A stretch of 14,111 nt of DNA from Clostridia bacterium. GTDB lineage: Bacteria > Bacillota_A > Clostridia > Christensenellales > Aristaeellaceae. The position numbers and the translations under genes were made by a program. The stretch lies in NCBI GenBank assembly GCA_017464225.1, contig JAFUDW010000041.1, positions 1 through 14,111 on the forward strand. Reading direction: 5' to 3'. Positions 13,314 through 14,111 of the stretch are shown one piece after another; the stretch's first letter is position 1; every line of letters begins with the position of its first letter. The notes below the pieces were generated by a model. That model was not told the origin of the DNA and searched no databases. It saw only the letters and a program-made list of their open reading frames with translations.

Positions 13314-14111
13314 ATGAAAAAGATCGTTGCCACCATCCTATGTCTGATGCTGTGCCTCGGTGCTGTCTCCGCCTTTGCCGCCAACCAGTACATCACCATC
13401 GGCACCGCCGGTACTGCCGGTTCTCTGTATCCCATGGGCGTCGCCATGGCCCAGACCATCACCGACCACGTGGAGGGAATGACCGCCACTGGCGAAGCCA
13501 CCGCCGCTTCCATCCAGAACCTGCGCGACATGCACGAAGGCGAATCCGAAATGGGCATCAGCCAGTGCGAAGTTGCCTATTACGCCTACAACGGACAGAT
13601 GGATTACGAAGGAAATGCGTATCCTGATATCCGCGCTCTGTATTCCACCATCTACAATTACCTGCAGGTGTTCGTTGCTGCTGACAGCGATATTCAGAGC
13701 ATTCCCGATCTGAAAGGCAAGACTGTCAGCATGGGTTCTGCCGGTTCCGGCGGCGAAATGAATGCCCGCGCCCTGCTGGGTGCCTATGGCCTGGATTACT
13801 CCACTGTGAATGCGCAGTTCATGGGCGAAAGCGATGGCGCTTCTGCGCTGAAAGATGGTAAAATCGACGCCATGATCGCTACCCATCCTTTGGGTTCCGC
13901 TGCCCTGACGGAACTGACCACCTCCATGAATGCCCGCATGGTGGAAATCCCCGCCGATAGCGAGTTCTTCGCCATCTATCCTCTGTTTGCTCCTATCACT
14001 GTGCCTGCCGGTACTTACAACAACCAGGATACCGATATCGTTACTCCCCGCGCCAGCGTGATCATGTGCACTTCCACCAATTCCGGCCTGACTGACGATG
14101 AAGTATATGAA
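13314..14111 (+). CDS. TAXI-family TRAP transporter solute-binding protein (partial, runs off the window)
   Basis: The first 266 codons are open to the window edge with no stop; the family is usually about 320-330 residues. A signal peptide is evident: MKK, a hydrophobic core (about 5-17) and a probable cleavage after AFA at residue 23, with no lipobox cysteine. The mature part starts with YITIGTAGTAGSLYPMG, the hallmark of TAXI proteins, with later family features such as SIQNLRDMHEGESEMGISQ and DLKGKTVSMGSAGSGGE. It would capture an organic acid or amino acid outside the membrane for a TRAP permease, probably encoded next. AAGGA at 13304-13308 precedes ATG 13314. Codon use (many GGT, GCT, TCT, ACT) differs from upstream genes, suggesting strong expression or a separate origin. 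The substrate is unknown. Confidence 0.92.
   Translation, partial: MKKIVATILCLMLCLGAVSAFAANQYITIGTAGTAGSLYPMGVAMAQTITDHVEGMTATGEATAASIQNLRDMHEGESEMGISQCEVAYYAYNGQMDYEGNAYPDIRALYSTIYNYLQVFVAADSDIQSIPDLKGKTVSMGSAGSGGEMNARALLGAYGLDYSTVNAQFMGESDGASALKDGKIDAMIATHPLGSAALTELTTSMNARMVEIPADSEFFAIYPLFAPITVPAGTYNNQDTDIVTPRASVIMCTSTNSGLTDDEVYE

Noticed and set aside
13187..13627. A + strand open frame at 13187-13627
   Set aside because: It runs out of frame through the signal peptide and first domain of the TAXI protein, whose frame from 13314 is open to the window end and matches its family.
1..14111. tRNA, rRNA, CRISPR, insertion sequences, phage or plasmid origin
   Set aside because: I found no cloverleaf, repeat-spacer pattern, transposase, integrase or long terminal inverted repeats by reading both strands.

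Overview
The window reads as part of a Bacillota (Clostridia-like, probably gut or rumen) chromosome. Coding DNA is mostly GC-rich: one 60-base row inside the GH95 gene counts 40/60 G+C. Shine-Dalgarno sites are strong purine tracts, one gene starts with GTG, and the content is Opp-type ABC ATPases, a GH43/GH95/CE8/CE12 carbohydrate set and a TAXI-TRAP binding protein. Every gene I can support lies on the + strand. The species cannot be named from the sequence.

Region 1 (1-4242) is the end of an operon. It holds the last codons of an OppD-like ATPase, a complete OppF-like ATPase that overlaps it by ATGA, a metallo-beta-lactamase-fold hydrolase, an amidohydrolase-2 family protein that has lost several metal-ligand positions, and two small four-helix membrane proteins. 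It closes with a clear intrinsic terminator at 4200-4242. Both hydrolases depart from their family metal-site patterns, so their substrate and even their chemistry are open.

Region 2 (4307-12186) starts with a 9-bp inverted repeat and a near-consensus sigma-A promoter (TTGACA, 17 bp, TACAAT). The genes that follow encode a GH43 glycosidase with a C-terminal beta-sandwich, a GH95 alpha-L-fucosidase/galactosidase, a CE12 SGNH acetylesterase, a fusion of pectin methylesterase (CE8) with a second CE12-type SGNH domain, and a class-C beta-lactamase-like serine hydrolase. None shows a signal peptide. The inferred scheme is that pectin, rhamnogalacturonan or hemicellulose fragments are imported and then demethylated, deacetylated and trimmed inside the cell.

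Region 3 (12214-14111) has a LysR-type regulator, an AT-rich intergenic stretch with two tandem sigma-A-like promoters and a LysR-type T-N11-A dyad, and the first 266 codons of an exported TAXI-TRAP solute-binding protein that runs off the window. Base composition drops sharply inside the LysR gene (39/60 G+C in an early row, 18/60 in a middle row), so this end may have a different history.

Several gene junctions carry very stable hairpins without a U-tract (1057-1083, 6024-6055, 10740-10766), which may set relative expression within the operons. I saw no tRNA, rRNA, CRISPR array, insertion sequence or phage gene.
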